NCBI GenBank assembly: GCA_017509715.1
Contig: JAFWOU010000016.1
Span: 1-62,498, forward strand
Source: Paludibacteraceae bacterium
GTDB lineage: Bacteria > Bacteroidota > Bacteroidia > Bacteroidales > Paludibacteraceae
DNA length: 62,498 nucleotides
Reading direction: 5' to 3'
Shown here: positions 15,479 to 23,334 of the stretch, piece after piece
Layout: every line of letters starts with the position of its first letter
How positions within the stretch are numbered: position 1 is the stretch's first letter
Made by a program: the position numbers and the translations under genes
The notes under the pieces: model-generated
Seen by the model: the letters and a program-made list of their open reading frames with translations, nothing else
What the model was told of the DNA's origin: nothing
Database searches by the model: none

Positions 15479-15544
15479 ATGGCACAGGTTGAAGGATGGC
15501 CGTCCTCAGCATCGGATAGTAGGAATAGTTTGAAGAACTCATAA
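15479..15544 (+). pseudogene. Chimeric 21-codon remnant
   Basis: It starts ATGGCACAGGTTGAAGGATGG, almost the same as the beginning of the DUF2442 gene at 16989 (MAQVEG), then switches at GATGGCC to the signal-peptide region of the large secreted gene in another frame, then to the antitoxin upstream region. It records recombination between unrelated cassettes. Confidence 0.6.
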
Positions 15545-15633
15545 AAGACACTATAAGTTATGGCACAAAAGCAAACAATCACAAAAGCAGAAATCGCAGA
15601 GCACTTTGTTTCTGTAGATCAATTGCATGACGA
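15495..15633 (+). repeat. 139-bp direct repeat, copy 1
   Basis: Identical to 17342-17480. It spans the distal signal-peptide codons of the large secreted gene, a short linker and the first 24 codons of a small antitoxin-like gene. Confidence 0.95.
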
Positions 15634-15673
15634 GTTGACTAGTCTTGTGCGCGAACATTTTGCTTTTCTATGA
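15560..15673 (+). CDS. Short antitoxin-like protein, diverged or orphan copy
   Basis: A 37-aa protein starting AQKQTITKAEIAEHFVSVDQ. Its first 24 residues are identical to the 44-aa protein at 17407, which precedes a ParE-like toxin. Here the C-terminus differs (after a Asp-to-Glu change, ending VREHFAFL) and no cognate ParE follows; a further 19-codon frame (15670-15729) overlaps both its stop and the HEPN start. It is probably an orphan antitoxin stub left by recombination. Confidence 0.55.
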   Translation: MAQKQTITKAEIAEHFVSVDQLHDELTSLVREHFAFL

Positions 15674-15725
15674 TGCCATACACTCAAAGAGGTACTATTA
15701 ATATTGATAAAATAAAAAGAGCAAT

Positions 15726-16118
15726 ATGACTCGAGAAGAGAATATACAATATTGGTTAGATATCGCGGATAGCGATTTAGAAGTCGCAGAGGATCTGTAC
15801 AAGACCCAACGATGGTTGTATGTCGCTTTCATGTGCCATCAGGTTGTAGAGAAGACGCTAAAAGCTTTTTGGTCAGCCAAACGCGAGGACATTCCGCCTT
15901 ATATTCACAACCACAAGCGCCTTGCCGAAGGATGCGGACTATATGAGCAGATGTCGGAAGACCAAAAGGATTTTATCAATGCTATTTCGACTTATAACAT
16001 CCAGGCACGCTATCCGGAATATAAAAGTCAGTTAGCGCAGATATTGAATCAAAAGGAATGCCGTTACATAATTGACACTACAAAAGAATTACGATCATGG
16101 ATCAAGAGCAAGCTATAA
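15726..16118 (+). CDS. HEPN domain protein (HepT-like), cassette 3
   Basis: A 130-aa HEPN-domain protein: REENIQYWLDIADSDLEVAEDLY, then YVAFMCHQVVEKTLKAFW, IHNHKRLAE and YNIQARYPEYK are the family blocks. HEPN proteins of HEPN/MNT modules are usually the toxin, often RNases. An R-x4-6-H catalytic motif is not obvious, so this copy may belong to the subgroup lacking it. It overlaps the nucleotidyltransferase gene by 22 bp, as is normal for this pair. Confidence 0.85.
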   Translation: MTREENIQYWLDIADSDLEVAEDLYKTQRWLYVAFMCHQVVEKTLKAFWSAKREDIPPYIHNHKRLAEGCGLYEQMSEDQKDFINAISTYNIQARYPEYKSQLAQILNQKECRYIIDTTKELRSWIKSKL

Positions 16119-16396
16119 AATTAGTACAACAGTACAAAGAAATCATCATGCCGCGTTTCAACAACGAAGCGCAGGTGTACATGTTTGGCTCCTATAGCAA
16201 AGGCAATCAGCGTCCGGAGAGTGACATTGACGTAGCGGTGGTGATACCTTCTGCCGGAGATAACTGGTTTAACTATACCAAGAGTTTGTGGCGCGATGTA
16301 GATAAAGTTAGCCTGTTGATAGAGCCGGTATTGATGGAGTCTTCTCATCCTTCGCCTCTGTATGAGGATGTCATGAGAACAGGAATTGCGATATAA
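16097..16396 (+). CDS. MNT-type nucleotidyltransferase (MntA-like), cassette 3
   Basis: A 99-aa minimal nucleotidyltransferase. The motif MFGSYSKGNQRPESDIDVAVV holds the GSY-x-K-G and D-x-D metal-binding residues. In HepT/MntA pairs this enzyme AMPylates and silences the HEPN toxin. It overlaps the HEPN gene by 22 bp. Leader repeat copy 4 starts at its stop codon, so the HEPN/MNT pair forms the 3' end of cassette 3. Confidence 0.88.
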   Translation: MDQEQAIKLVQQYKEIIMPRFNNEAQVYMFGSYSKGNQRPESDIDVAVVIPSAGDNWFNYTKSLWRDVDKVSLLIEPVLMESSHPSPLYEDVMRTGIAI

Positions 16397-16440
16397 CATT
16401 TTTTAATTAACCATATTTATTAACCAAATTCAAAAACATT
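16393..16440 (+). repeat. Cassette leader repeat, copy 4
   Basis: Starts at the stop codon: TAACATTTTTTAATTAACC, then ATATTTATTAACCAAATT and CAAAAACATT directly before ATG. Confidence 0.9.
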
Positions 16441-16665
16441 ATGAGTGCAGCACAAGCGATAGCAAGCAGACGTTTTTTGAGAGCGATGGGGTCGATGGTA
16501 GAAGATGAACAGCGCCTTAATGAAGTGTTGGAGTATATTGAGAGCCTCAAGATACGCCCTCTTTGCGAGCGAATAACGACGGAGGAACTTGAAAAGAACG
16601 GTATGCCGCTACACCAAGCCATGGATCAGTTGCGTGAAAAGGCACGTGCGTACTATCAAGCATGA
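16441..16665 (+). CDS. Putative antitoxin, cassette 4
   Basis: A 74-aa helical protein (AIASRRFLRAMGSMVEDEQRLNEVLEY; later RITTEELEKNGMPLHQAMDQLRE). The arrangement of a helix with an acidic E-D-E-x-x-L pair, then a short Thr/Glu-rich C-terminal arm resembles small Bacteroidetes antitoxins. The following gene is DUF4160 rather than a RelE fold, so it could be the third member of a three-gene module. Family not certain. Confidence 0.6.
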   Translation: MSAAQAIASRRFLRAMGSMVEDEQRLNEVLEYIESLKIRPLCERITTEELEKNGMPLHQAMDQLREKARAYYQA

Positions 16666-16696
16666 AAATATACATTGTCAACACACGATAAAGATT

Positions 16697-16987
16697 ATGC
16701 CAAAAGTACTATTATATGCCACAGCAAAGATTGTATGGACGTTCTTGTTCTTCGGCAGAGACGTTAATGAGAATCGGGCACATGTGCATGTCGGCAAGAA
16801 AGATACAGAGCATTTTGCAAAGTTTTGGTTAGAGCCCCAAGTTGAGTTATCTAAAGAGGGGGATTTGACAGACGCACAACTAAAGCAGCTGGAGCAAATA
16901 ATTGAGGAAAATAAGGAACTGCTACTCAAGCAGTGGCAAACATTCAAGAATGGTGGAAATGTGAAATTCATTAAAATCAACAAGTAA
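16697..16987 (+). CDS. DUF4160 domain protein, cassette 4
   Basis: A 96-aa protein. Start chosen at ATG 16697 (PKVLLYATAKIV), the family's usual N-terminal position; the in-frame codons further upstream overlap the previous gene. NENRAHVHVGK matches the family's histidine motif (H-x-H), and FWLEP-x-VEL is also typical. DUF4160/DUF2442 pairs are proposed toxin-antitoxin-like systems. The DUF2442 partner follows after 1 bp. Confidence 0.82.
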   Translation: MPKVLLYATAKIVWTFLFFGRDVNENRAHVHVGKKDTEHFAKFWLEPQVELSKEGDLTDAQLKQLEQIIEENKELLLKQWQTFKNGGNVKFIKINK

Positions 16988-16988
16988 T

Positions 16989-17255
16989 ATGGCACAAGTA
17001 GAAGGATATTGGGATATTAAACCCGCAATTAGCAAGTTGGCATTCCCTGCAAGAGGAAAGTTCCAAGTAGTGCTTAAGGATGGTCGGCAGATCACGATGC
17101 CGATTTCTGCGTTCCCGTCTATTAAGAAGGTGCCGGTACGCAAACGCAAGAACTGGTATCTCATGGGCGGGGGCTTCACCTGGGACGAATGCCCTGAAGT
17201 GATCCACATCGAACAGATTTTAGGCAACTACGCAAAGTACAACCACGATGCTTAA
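16989..17255 (+). CDS. DUF2442 domain protein, cassette 4
   Basis: An 88-aa protein: FPARGKFQVVLKDGRQITMPISAFPSI is the DUF2442 beta-hairpin block with the D-G-R-x-I-x-x-P-x-x-x-F-P motif, followed by a C-terminal TWDECPEVIHIEQIL. It is coupled to the DUF4160 gene (1-bp gap). Its start (MAQVEG) is duplicated in the chimeric remnant at 15479. Leader repeat copy 5 follows at its stop. Confidence 0.82.
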   Translation: MAQVEGYWDIKPAISKLAFPARGKFQVVLKDGRQITMPISAFPSIKKVPVRKRKNWYLMGGGFTWDECPEVIHIEQILGNYAKYNHDA

Positions 17256-17306
17256 GCAATAACATTTTTTAATTAACAATATTTATTAACCAAAATCAAA
17301 AACATT
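17256..17306 (+). repeat. Cassette leader repeat, copy 5
   Basis: AATAACATTTTTTAATTAAC then ATATTTATTAACCAAAAT and CAAAAACATT directly before ATG. Nearly identical to copy 4. Confidence 0.9.
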
Positions 17307-17366
17307 ATGAAAAGATTAAAACTCTTTTTCGCCTGTTTGCTGATGGCCGTCCTCAGCATCGGATAG
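17307..17366 (+). pseudogene. Truncated signal peptide of the large secreted protein
   Basis: Nineteen codons (KRLKLFFACLLMAVLSIG after Met, then stop) identical to the first nineteen of the gene at 17899. After ATCGG the sequence switches to the antitoxin upstream region, so an antitoxin-toxin unit has been joined into a copy of the secreted gene's 5' end. Confidence 0.85.
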
Positions 17367-17480
17367 TAGGAATAGTTTGAAGAACTCATAAAAGACACTA
17401 TAAGTTATGGCACAAAAGCAAACAATCACAAAAGCAGAAATCGCAGAGCACTTTGTTTCTGTAGATCAATTGCATGACGA
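17342..17480 (+). repeat. 139-bp direct repeat, copy 2
   Basis: Identical to 15495-15633, 1,847 bp away, in the same orientation. Confidence 0.95.
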
Positions 17481-17541
17481 CTTGACAAACATGGTGCATA
17501 ATTATTATGCGCAAACCAATTCTCAACGTGTAGTTGTATGA
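17407..17541 (+). CDS. Small antitoxin-like protein, cassette 5
   Basis: A 44-aa protein (AQKQTITKAEIAEHFVSVDQ at its start). ITKAEIAEHF resembles the beginning of a short helix-turn-helix or ribbon antitoxin. Its stop overlaps the ATG of the following toxin (ATGA), indicating coupling. It is shorter than most antitoxins. It shares its first 24 codons exactly with the orphan at 15560. Confidence 0.6.
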   Translation: MAQKQTITKAEIAEHFVSVDQLHDDLTNMVHNYYAQTNSQRVVV

Positions 17542-17849
17542 AAGTAATCATTGAGGAGCAAGTTCATCAGTCGATTCTGGAGTTCTATGCCGTTTCTATG
17601 CGGTTGCATCCTTCGCTTGACGAAGAGACAGTAATGGCAAAAGTGGAACGGCTTACTGGTGCGATGTTCGATTTGGGCAAGCATCCTGGTATCTATGCCG
17701 AAGCACGACTGAAGCAGAGTTGGATTGCAGCAGGATATAAAGAAACCATTGTAGAAGATTTCCATATTGCCTATCGGGTAGAAACGGACGAGGATGGGGA
17801 GCAATATGTCGCTATTTATGATGCAGTTCATTCGAAGTTGTATTACTGA
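17538..17849 (+). CDS. RelE/ParE-like toxin, cassette 5
   Basis: A 103-aa protein whose fold pattern matches RelE/ParE: VIIEEQVHQSILEFYAVSMR at the N-terminus, helices with KVERLTG-x-M-F-D-L-G-K-H-P-G-I-Y, and C-terminal strands FHIAYRVETDEDGEQYVAIYDAVHSKLY. It overlaps the upstream 44-aa gene by 4 bp. Leader copy 6 follows directly. Target unknown. Confidence 0.72.
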   Translation: MKVIIEEQVHQSILEFYAVSMRLHPSLDEETVMAKVERLTGAMFDLGKHPGIYAEARLKQSWIAAGYKETIVEDFHIAYRVETDEDGEQYVAIYDAVHSKLYY

Positions 17850-17898
17850 TTTTTTATTTTTAATTAACCATATTTATTAACTAAACATCTAAAACATT
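17850..17898 (+). repeat. Cassette leader repeat, copy 6
   Basis: TTTTTAATTAACCATATTTA then TTAACTAAACATCTAAAACATT before the ATG of the large secreted gene; probably the ancestral 5' leader from which the others derive. Confidence 0.88.
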
Positions 17899-20800
17899 AT
17901 GAAAAGATTAAAACTCTTTTTCGCCTGTTTGCTGATGGCCGTCCTCAGCATCGGGCAAGTGTGGGGTGCAGATGAGACATTAAGCTGCTCAGCAGGTACT
18001 GTCTCAAACAACACCATGACTTTCAACTCCGAACATTTCACTTTTGTTCATTCAAAAGGAGATGGTTCTGCTTTTGCAAGTTATTCTCCTTGGCGTGTTT
18101 ATAACAAGAATACGGTGAAGATAACTGCTGGCAGCGGAGTGGTCTCGATTGATAAAATTGAAATTGTTCATAGTGGCACGAACTATGGTACGCTGAGTTC
18201 TACCTCTGGTACTGTTACTATGGCTACGACCTCAGGCGGTACAACTAAAATTGATGAGACAAGTGGTACTGAAATAACTATAACAAATACCGCTTCAAGT
18301 CAGTCACGGTGGAGTTCAATCAAAGTTTATTATACCGCCGGTAGTGCTTCGGCATGTGCAACTCCTACATTCTCGCCGGAAGAAGGTGCGTACGAGGGCA
18401 CACAAAATGTAACTATCTCCTCTACAAACGGTGCAACTATTTATTACACTATAGATGGTTCAGATCCTAAAACATCGGGAACAAAGTTAACTTATACATC
18501 TGCTATTTCTGTTAACGAAGATATGACGATTAAGGCATATGCAGTAAAAAGTGAATTAGATGATAGTGATGTGGCTGAAGCTGCATATACCATTACAGAA
18601 GGTCCAGACGCAACAATCAACCTGCTTGATGAAGGCTGGGGATTCCCGACGACTAAAGTAGTGGAAGAAACTGCCTATACCTATGGAGGTTATACCATCA
18701 AAGTTGCTGGTAACACTGGTAATGGCTTTAGAACATATGGTACATACTTCATGCTAGGACAGACAGGAGCTTACTTGGAACTGCCGGTATTCACATCTCC
18801 TATCGAGAAAATTGTTGTTGCAGGTAATGGAAGTGGTTCAGGCGATGTGGCTTGGAATATCTATCAAGGAGAAACAGCTGTTAGCACACAGGCAACAGGA
18901 TGCAAAAATGATGTATATACTTTCGATATAGCACCGGCTAATCAAAAAGCTAATGTGGCTCATGCAATTAAGGTTACTAATGCTAAGAACCTCCAAATAA
19001 AGACTATTAAGATTTACTTTGGAGAGGCGGCAGCTGTTGATGCTCCGACAATTTCTGGCGAAGCAAACTTTGTTACATCTACTACAGTCACGCTTACTCA
19101 AGCTGATGCAGATCATATTTATTACACCACGAATGGTGTTGATCCGACAACGAGTTCGACAGAGTATACAGCTCCGTTCACAGTAGATGCGGATGGTACA
19201 ACTACCGTAAAGGCTATTGCTGTCAAAGGTAGCGATGTTAGTGCTGTGGCAAGCAAGGATTTCACGAAGGTTACCCCGAAGACAACGGCTGCTGCATTGC
19301 GTGCTTTTGCAACTTCCAGTAACCAAAATGCATTTATCCAACTTGACGGATGGAAGGTTACGCATGTAAATGGTAATAATGCTTATCTCTTAGATCCATC
19401 GAATGAGGGTGTTGTTCTGAATAATGCAAGTCATGGTTATGTAGCAGGAGACGAACTGAATGACGAATTAGTTGAGGCTTCCGTTAAATTAGCAAGCGGA
19501 CGTGTACAACTATCCGGTTTTACTTCTACAGACATTACTGCAACTTCTGGTACAGTTTCTCCTGTTGACGTAACCGATTTCTCTACTGTATTAGCCGCAA
19601 ATCAATCGAGACTGATAACATTGAAGAATGCTACATATGCATCAAGTACAGGAACGTTCTCTGATGGTGAGCACCTAATTTACTTCTATGATCAGTTTAG
19701 TGCAAATCCCACATTGGTAGATGGCGCTACCTATGACGTTACAGGTATTGTGATTTACTATAATAATGGAAATGTAGAGAAAGTACAAATTGCTCCTCGT
19801 ACGTCTGATGACGTTAAGGCGCAAAGTCCGGTGGTTATTCCTACAGCAGCTAACTTGGCTGCTTTAAAGGCTGCGGAAAGAGGCACATACATTCTGACAC
19901 TCACTAATGCAGTTGTTTCTTATGTAAATGGCAAGAATGTCTTTGTCGAGGAAGGATCGACTGGCGTATTGGTACGTTTGGATAGCCATAGTTTCGAAGC
20001 AGGCAATTGCTTGAATGGAGACTATCAAGTTACTACTGAAGATTATCAAGGTAAATTTGAGATTACGGCTATCGAGCCGCAAGCAGGTGCTGCAACTACC
20101 ACAGCTGAGATTCCTTTGACTACTGTTTCGATTGCTACGCTGAATGCAAGCTTTGATTCTTATGAGAGCCGCCGTGTTAAGATTGTAGGCGCTAACGTAA
20201 CAGATGCTATCGGCAGCGATGACCGCAACGGTGCTATTAATGATGGCGCAGCAGTTGATGTTTATGCAGCAGCAGGTAAAAATATTATCACTCTTACGGC
20301 TAATGATAATGTAGATATTATCGGTTATCCTGGTTACTATAACACAGATAAACAATTAAATGTTTGGCAACAATCCGACATTACGGTAAATAGTACTCCG
20401 ACTCCTCCTGCTTCGGACTACTCTATGTCGTTCGACATGACCCGTGCAAGTTATGACGCAGCTGCTGATGCACAAGTTGTATGGAACAGTAGCGTAGTAA
20501 CGATGACTGTTGACAAGGGTACATCTTCTACTAAGGCCAATAACTATATTGGTGGAGGATATAATGGTGACACACATTGTGCCGATAGCCGTTTCTATCC
20601 GGGTTCTATCATTACATTCGCTCCGGCAAGTGGTGTGACGATTACCAAGGTAGAGTGGACTGCAACTTCCAACTCATATGCAAGTAACTTTGTAAGTGCT
20701 ACATGGACTAACGCAGCAGCAACTGCAGATGGAACAAAAGTAACCATCGTTCCTTCCGCTTCTGGCGATTTCTCGGCAGAGGTAGCAGCAAGTAAGCAAA

Positions 20801-21621
20801 CCCGCGCAACAGCTGTTACCGTTTACTACACCGCTGAGTCTGAGAAAGCAAAACTGGTAGGTTCCATTTCTATTGACAACATTAATACGGCTGTAGGAGA
20901 AGACGATATCGTACTGTTAGATATCGCTGCGACTTCCAACCCGAACAAGAATGCTATTTCTTATGCGATTGAAAGTGGTAGCGAATATGTGAGCATTGTC
21001 GGTGAAGGCAAGGCTGCTGCATTCCATGCAATTGCAGAGGGTACAGCAACCATTAGTGCAACTATTCCGAATGACCTTGGTAACTACACCGGCGCAACAA
21101 CGACCTTTGATATTATTGTTGCTGCAGGTCCTGCCACTTTGGAGAGCATTGCTATCTCTGGCGAGGCAACAGCATTGGAATACACAGAAGGTCAAACTTT
21201 CAACCCTGCTGGTTTGAAGGTTATGGGTCACTATTCTGACAACTCAGACGCAGAGATCACAGAAGGTATTACTTGGGCATTTGATCCGTCGCCGCTCACA
21301 GCAGGAACAACTTCCGTATCTGTAACGGCGACTGTAAGCGAGATCACCAGCGATGCAGTTGTAGTTAACGGTTTGACCGTTAGCGCTGCTCCGACTCCGG
21401 TAACTGACAATGTAGTTATTCTTGCAACCTATGGCACAACTCTTTATGCCATGACCAACACACTTGGTACAGACAACAAATCACTTGTTCCTGTAGAAGT
21501 GGAGGAAGATGGTGCTAATATCGTTGTCCCGAATGCAGAGGCTAAGGCTGCCATTCAATGGACAAAGACGACTACTGGAGATAATGTCACCTTCCAAGAT
21601 GCAGATAATAAATATCTGTAA
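17899..21621 (+). CDS. Large secreted multidomain protein, N-terminal part (ends at an in-frame stop)
   Basis: 1,240 residues. A signal peptide (KRLKLFFACLLMAVLSIGQVWGA) is followed by: a beta-rich N-terminal domain; two chitobiase/hexosaminidase C-terminal-like repeats (~residues 155-235 and ~380-455) with the I-Y-Y-T-x-D-G-x-D-P pattern; two OB-fold-like segments (~460-650 and ~655-800); a beta-sandwich domain (~810-990); and Ig-like domains near 1000-1085 and 1095-1175. The frame ends at TAA 21619 but continues without shift into 21622-23214, so this is one gene split by a nonsense codon. GC content and codon use are lower than in the flanking housekeeping genes. It was probably surface exposed; the ligand is unknown. 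Confidence 0.8.
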   Translation: MKRLKLFFACLLMAVLSIGQVWGADETLSCSAGTVSNNTMTFNSEHFTFVHSKGDGSAFASYSPWRVYNKNTVKITAGSGVVSIDKIEIVHSGTNYGTLSSTSGTVTMATTSGGTTKIDETSGTEITITNTASSQSRWSSIKVYYTAGSASACATPTFSPEEGAYEGTQNVTISSTNGATIYYTIDGSDPKTSGTKLTYTSAISVNEDMTIKAYAVKSELDDSDVAEAAYTITEGPDATINLLDEGWGFPTTKVVEETAYTYGGYTIKVAGNTGNGFRTYGTYFMLGQTGAYLELPVFTSPIEKIVVAGNGSGSGDVAWNIYQGETAVSTQATGCKNDVYTFDIAPANQKANVAHAIKVTNAKNLQIKTIKIYFGEAAAVDAPTISGEANFVTSTTVTLTQADADHIYYTTNGVDPTTSSTEYTAPFTVDADGTTTVKAIAVKGSDVSAVASKDFTKVTPKTTAAALRAFATSSNQNAFIQLDGWKVTHVNGNNAYLLDPSNEGVVLNNASHGYVAGDELNDELVEASVKLASGRVQLSGFTSTDITATSGTVSPVDVTDFSTVLAANQSRLITLKNATYASSTGTFSDGEHLIYFYDQFSANPTLVDGATYDVTGIVIYYNNGNVEKVQIAPRTSDDVKAQSPVVIPTAANLAALKAAERGTYILTLTNAVVSYVNGKNVFVEEGSTGVLVRLDSHSFEAGNCLNGDYQVTTEDYQGKFEITAIEPQAGAATTTAEIPLTTVSIATLNASFDSYESRRVKIVGANVTDAIGSDDRNGAINDGAAVDVYAAAGKNIITLTANDNVDIIGYPGYYNTDKQLNVWQQSDITVNSTPTPPASDYSMSFDMTRASYDAAADAQVVWNSSVVTMTVDKGTSSTKANNYIGGGYNGDTHCADSRFYPGSIITFAPASGVTITKVEWTATSNSYASNFVSATWTNAAATADGTKVTIVPSASGDFSAEVAASKQTRATAVTVYYTAESEKAKLVGSISIDNINTAVGEDDIVLLDIAATSNPNKNAISYAIESGSEYVSIVGEGKAAAFHAIAEGTATISATIPNDLGNYTGATTTFDIIVAAGPATLESIAISGEATALEYTEGQTFNPAGLKVMGHYSDNSDAEITEGITWAFDPSPLTAGTTSVSVTATVSEITSDAVVVNGLTVSAAPTPVTDNVVILATYGTTLYAMTNTLGTDNKSLVPVEVEEDGANIVVPNAEAKAAIQWTKTTTGDNVTFQDADNKYL

Positions 21622-21642
21622 GGAGCTTCTGATGGTGGAGAC

Positions 21643-23214
21643 TTGACGCTCAACAACGCAGTATGCAATTGGACTTGGGACGAAACAACGACTTACCACT
21701 GCTATGCTATTGGCGAGCGCAGTTTCATCTATAGAGGCAGCACATATAACGTCTTCAAAAACTACAAGATTTCTAACATCACTGGCAATAGTGCTGAATA
21801 TGCAGCTGTAGAAGTTCGCGTAATTGATCCTGAGAACATCATTGTAACTTCTAAAGTTAGTGCAGAATTAGCATACAATCCTACATCTGACGAAATTACC
21901 AAGGGCGAGGAGAGCAGTTGGTCTGCTCCAGCTCTTGTTAACCCACACACGGTAACGATTACTTCTTATGCTTCCGACAACGAGTCTGTAGCAACTGTTG
22001 AGGGTGGAGTAATTGCTCTCGCAGGAGGTATCGGTACTGCTCACATTACCGCTCACTTCGCTGGTAATGCTTCGTATTTCGAAGGTGATGCAGTTTATAC
22101 CATTACCGTAAATGCTCCAGCTCCGACTCCGACGAGTACCATTTACCGCAAAGTAACAGCTACAGAAGACATTACTGATGGCGAATACCTGATTGTTTAT
22201 GAAGGTGATGCTACGCACGATGCTGCTGTATTTGACGGCTCGCTTAACAATGATAATATCGACATAGCAAAGAAGGTTCTTGCTGTTGAAATCGAAAACG
22301 ACGAAATCGCAGGAAATACGGAATTGGATGCTGCGGTATTTACCATTGATGTAACAGCCGGTTCGCTGCAATCTGCAAGTGGCTTGTATATTGGTAGAAC
22401 CAATTATGATAACGGAATGGATAAGAGCACGACTGAGGCTTATGTGAACACGTTTGCCATCGCAGAAGGCGAAGCAGTGATTACCGGTGTTGGAGGTTGC
22501 ACGCTCCGCTATAACTATGCAAGCGATCAATTACGCTTCCGTTACTACAAGAGCGGTCAGAAGGCTATCCAACTCTACAAGAAAGTAGAAGATACTCCTG
22601 TAGAGCCGGAATGGGAAAACATTCGTACTGAGGAAGTTGCACCAAATGCATACTACACGATGTGTCTGGATAAGGCTGTAACTGCAGTACAGGGCGCTTC
22701 GATCTGGAAAGTAATCAGCAAGGCTCAGAACGACAAAGATGTAATCCTTGAGGAAGTAACTACTACTGTAGCAGGTCGTCCGTATATCTTCTTTGCAACA
22801 GTCGCTAATCCGCAGGTTCAGTTCACCGGCAATCCTGTAAACGGACCGGTTAACGATGCAGAAAACAATGGTCTGGTTGGTTCGTTCTCGCATGCTCTTA
22901 TTGAGAATGTTAACACCAACTACATTATTTACAACAACGAGTTGTACTACGTAAATACGGATAATGTATATGTAGGTGCTCATCGTGCGTACATTGACAT
23001 GACGAAGGTTCCGGCTTATAGTAATGAGCCGCAACAAGGCAGTGGTGCTCCGCGTCGTCGCGTAGTTATGACCGTTCATGGTGAGCAAACAGCTACCGGC
23101 ATGGAGAATGTACAAGGTGACAATGTACAATGTACAAAGGTGCTGATCGATGGTAACATCTATATCCTCCGCGGTGAGAAGATGTACGACGCAACCGGTA
23201 AATTGGTGAAATAA
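21643..23214 (+). CDS. Large secreted protein, C-terminal part after the in-frame stop
   Basis: In the same frame as the preceding 1,240 codons, so this is the rest of that gene (21622-23214) after a single TAA; reinitiation could occur at an internal codon but no signal peptide would be present. It holds an Ig-like segment (~residues 85-160), two beta-rich repeats and a C-terminal tail VLIDGNIYILRGEKMYDATG plus KLVK. The tail resembles those at 59751 and 61920 and probably directs secretion. A GTACAATGTACAAAG-type repeat (23105-23137) encodes NVQCTKV just before the tail. Pseudogene, stop readthrough or assembly error are all possible. Confidence 0.7.
   Translation: MTLNNAVCNWTWDETTTYHCYAIGERSFIYRGSTYNVFKNYKISNITGNSAEYAAVEVRVIDPENIIVTSKVSAELAYNPTSDEITKGEESSWSAPALVNPHTVTITSYASDNESVATVEGGVIALAGGIGTAHITAHFAGNASYFEGDAVYTITVNAPAPTPTSTIYRKVTATEDITDGEYLIVYEGDATHDAAVFDGSLNNDNIDIAKKVLAVEIENDEIAGNTELDAAVFTIDVTAGSLQSASGLYIGRTNYDNGMDKSTTEAYVNTFAIAEGEAVITGVGGCTLRYNYASDQLRFRYYKSGQKAIQLYKKVEDTPVEPEWENIRTEEVAPNAYYTMCLDKAVTAVQGASIWKVISKAQNDKDVILEEVTTTVAGRPYIFFATVANPQVQFTGNPVNGPVNDAENNGLVGSFSHALIENVNTNYIIYNNELYYVNTDNVYVGAHRAYIDMTKVPAYSNEPQQGSGAPRRRVVMTVHGEQTATGMENVQGDNVQCTKVLIDGNIYILRGEKMYDATGKLVK
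23105..23137. repeat. GTACAATGTACAAAG-type repeat inside the secreted protein gene
   Basis: AATGTACAAGGTGACAATGT and following ACAATGTACAAAGG; same family as in aroC and beside the four-helix gene at 28006. Confidence 0.8.
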
Positions 23215-23215
23215 G

Positions 23216-23330
23216 ATAGTCTACTAGTCAACTAGTCTACTGGAAAACTGGAGCGAAAAGGCGCAGATAGTCAACCGGTAGACTAGTCAACTAGAAGAAT
23301 AGAGAACTAGCAAACTAGAAAAATCACAAC
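23216..23330. repeat. ACTAGTC repeat array, left flank of four-helix gene 1
   Basis: Imperfect units TAGTCTACTAGTCAACTAGT and AACTAGAAGAATAGAGAACTAG lie between the secreted gene and the four-helix-bundle gene. Confidence 0.88.
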
Positions 23331-23334
23331 AGAG

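Noticed and set aside
14287..17898. True integron with attC sites
   Set aside because: The repeats lack paired inverted core sites and no tyrosine integrase gene is present; they sit before start codons rather than forming hairpins.
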